From Planctomycetia bacterium (lineage in GTDB: Bacteria; Planctomycetota; Planctomycetia; Pirellulales; UBA1268): DNA of 40,639 nt. The notes under the pieces were generated by a model. It was not told the DNA's origin. It did no database searches and worked only from the letters and a program-made list of their open reading frames with translations. A program made the position numbers and the translations under genes. Positions 40,120-40,639 of this stretch are shown one piece after another (the first letter of the stretch is position 1; each line of letters starts with the position of its first letter). The DNA lies in contig JAPLNQ010000141.1 of assembly GCA_026401075.1 (NCBI GenBank), positions 1 to 40,639 on the forward strand, written 5' to 3'.

Positions 40120-40639
40120 GTGCCTGCAACCTCCCCGCGTCGTCTCGTCGTTCATGGTGCCGCCGGCCGCATGGGGCAACGGATCATCGCCTGTGCCGCA
40201 GCTGCAACGGCCAGCTCGTCGGCGCCGGCCTGGCAGCTCGTCGCCGCTGTGGAGAGGGCAGGGCACCCGCGGCTGGGTGACGACGCCGGGGCGATTGCCG
40301 GCATCACCGCCGCAGGCGTGCCCGTCAGCGAAACCTGGACCTGCCCGGCCGACGTGGCGATCGACTTTTCGCTCCCGGGCGCCGTGGCGAGCATCGCGAG
40401 TGCCTGCGTGCGGGCAGGCGTGCCCTTGGTCGTGGCCACGACGGGGCTCGAGGCCGCCGATCGGCGGGCGATCGAGGATGCCGCGCGAACGATCGCGGTG
40501 CTCCAGTCGCCGAGCATGAGCCTCGCCGTGAACATCGCGATGGACCTGGTCGGCCGCGCGAGCAACCTGCTCAAGCGGGTGGGCAGCCGCAGCGATGTCG
40601 AGATCATCGAGTGCCACCATCGGCACAAGGAGGATTCCC
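40120..40639 (+). CDS. dapB: 4-hydroxy-tetrahydrodipicolinate reductase DapB (cut by window edge)
   Basis: The visible 173 residues start VPATSPRRLVVHGAAGRMGQRI, with the N-terminal NAD(P)-binding GxxGRMG motif. They continue through AIDFSLPGAVA, VVATTGLEAADRR, SPSMSLAVNIA and end in EIIECHHRHKEDS, the catalytic-His strand usually continued by 'PSGTA'. DapB reduces hydroxytetrahydrodipicolinate in lysine and diaminopimelate synthesis in the cytoplasm. The frame is open to the edge with no stop. GTG 40120 has GGAG 8 bases upstream. GTG 40111 is an alternative. The C-terminal half is outside the window. This housekeeping gene has no obvious functional link to the secreted hydrolase before it. 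Confidence 0.93.
   Translation, partial: MPATSPRRLVVHGAAGRMGQRIIACAAAATASSSAPAWQLVAAVERAGHPRLGDDAGAIAGITAAGVPVSETWTCPADVAIDFSLPGAVASIASACVRAGVPLVVATTGLEAADRRAIEDAARTIAVLQSPSMSLAVNIAMDLVGRASNLLKRVGSRSDVEIIECHHRHKEDS

Overview
The window looks like a chromosomal segment from a GC-rich member of the Planctomycetota, most likely close to the Pirellulales. This rests on the DUF1501 / DUF1549-DUF1553 / pre-peptidase C-terminal (PPC) unit with CxxCH-type motifs, a secreted sulfatase, a PEP-CTERM autotransporter-repeat protein and a Tat-exported Gfo/Idh/MocA oxidoreductase, all hallmarks of that phylum. No rRNA, tRNA or CRISPR array was seen.

Left part (1-12.6 kb, + strand): a type VI secretion (T6SS) tube/tip/cargo island. 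It opens with the tail of an IS256-type transposase running off the left edge. Then come a 509-aa protein with a transglutaminase-like Cys-His-Asp signature, a cysteine-free thiol-peroxidase-like protein with a basic tail and an 11-G run, the ClpV/TssH unfoldase, two tandem divergent Hcp proteins, VgrG, a DUF6931-like protein, a PAAR tip, a 518-aa protein with a 'HSS...SGHYxPT' domain, and a 352-aa protein with a permuted NlpC/P60 (YiiX-like) signature. The three unrecognised proteins read as AT-richer than the T6SS genes and are the best effector candidates. The last one is bracketed by three copies of a 19-bp repeat. No sheath, baseplate or membrane-complex T6SS genes lie in the window.

Middle part (12.6-24.0 kb, - strand): a 3-hydroxyisobutyrate-dehydrogenase-family reductase and a chemosensory operon. 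Transcribed from right to left it runs MCP3 - CheA - CheW - MCP2 - CheR - CheB - MCP1. No CheY is present. The cheB reading frame is broken near its start by an apparent one-base frameshift. MCP1 and MCP2 share a C-terminal tail ending in xFxNF that could tether CheR or CheB.

Right part (24.1-40.6 kb): secreted and metabolic genes. These are an NTF2-like exported protein, a PEP-CTERM protein, an S1-type sulfatase resembling heparan N-sulfatases, a small membrane-anchored coiled-coil protein, a minus-strand DUF1501 - DUF1549/1553 - PPC operon, a divergently transcribed PPC paralogue, a Tat-exported oxidoreductase, a secreted linear-amide C-N hydrolase (Ntn fold), and the 5' part of dapB cut by the right edge.

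Start codons were chosen mainly by Shine-Dalgarno position and family N-termini, so many differ from the longest open frame.
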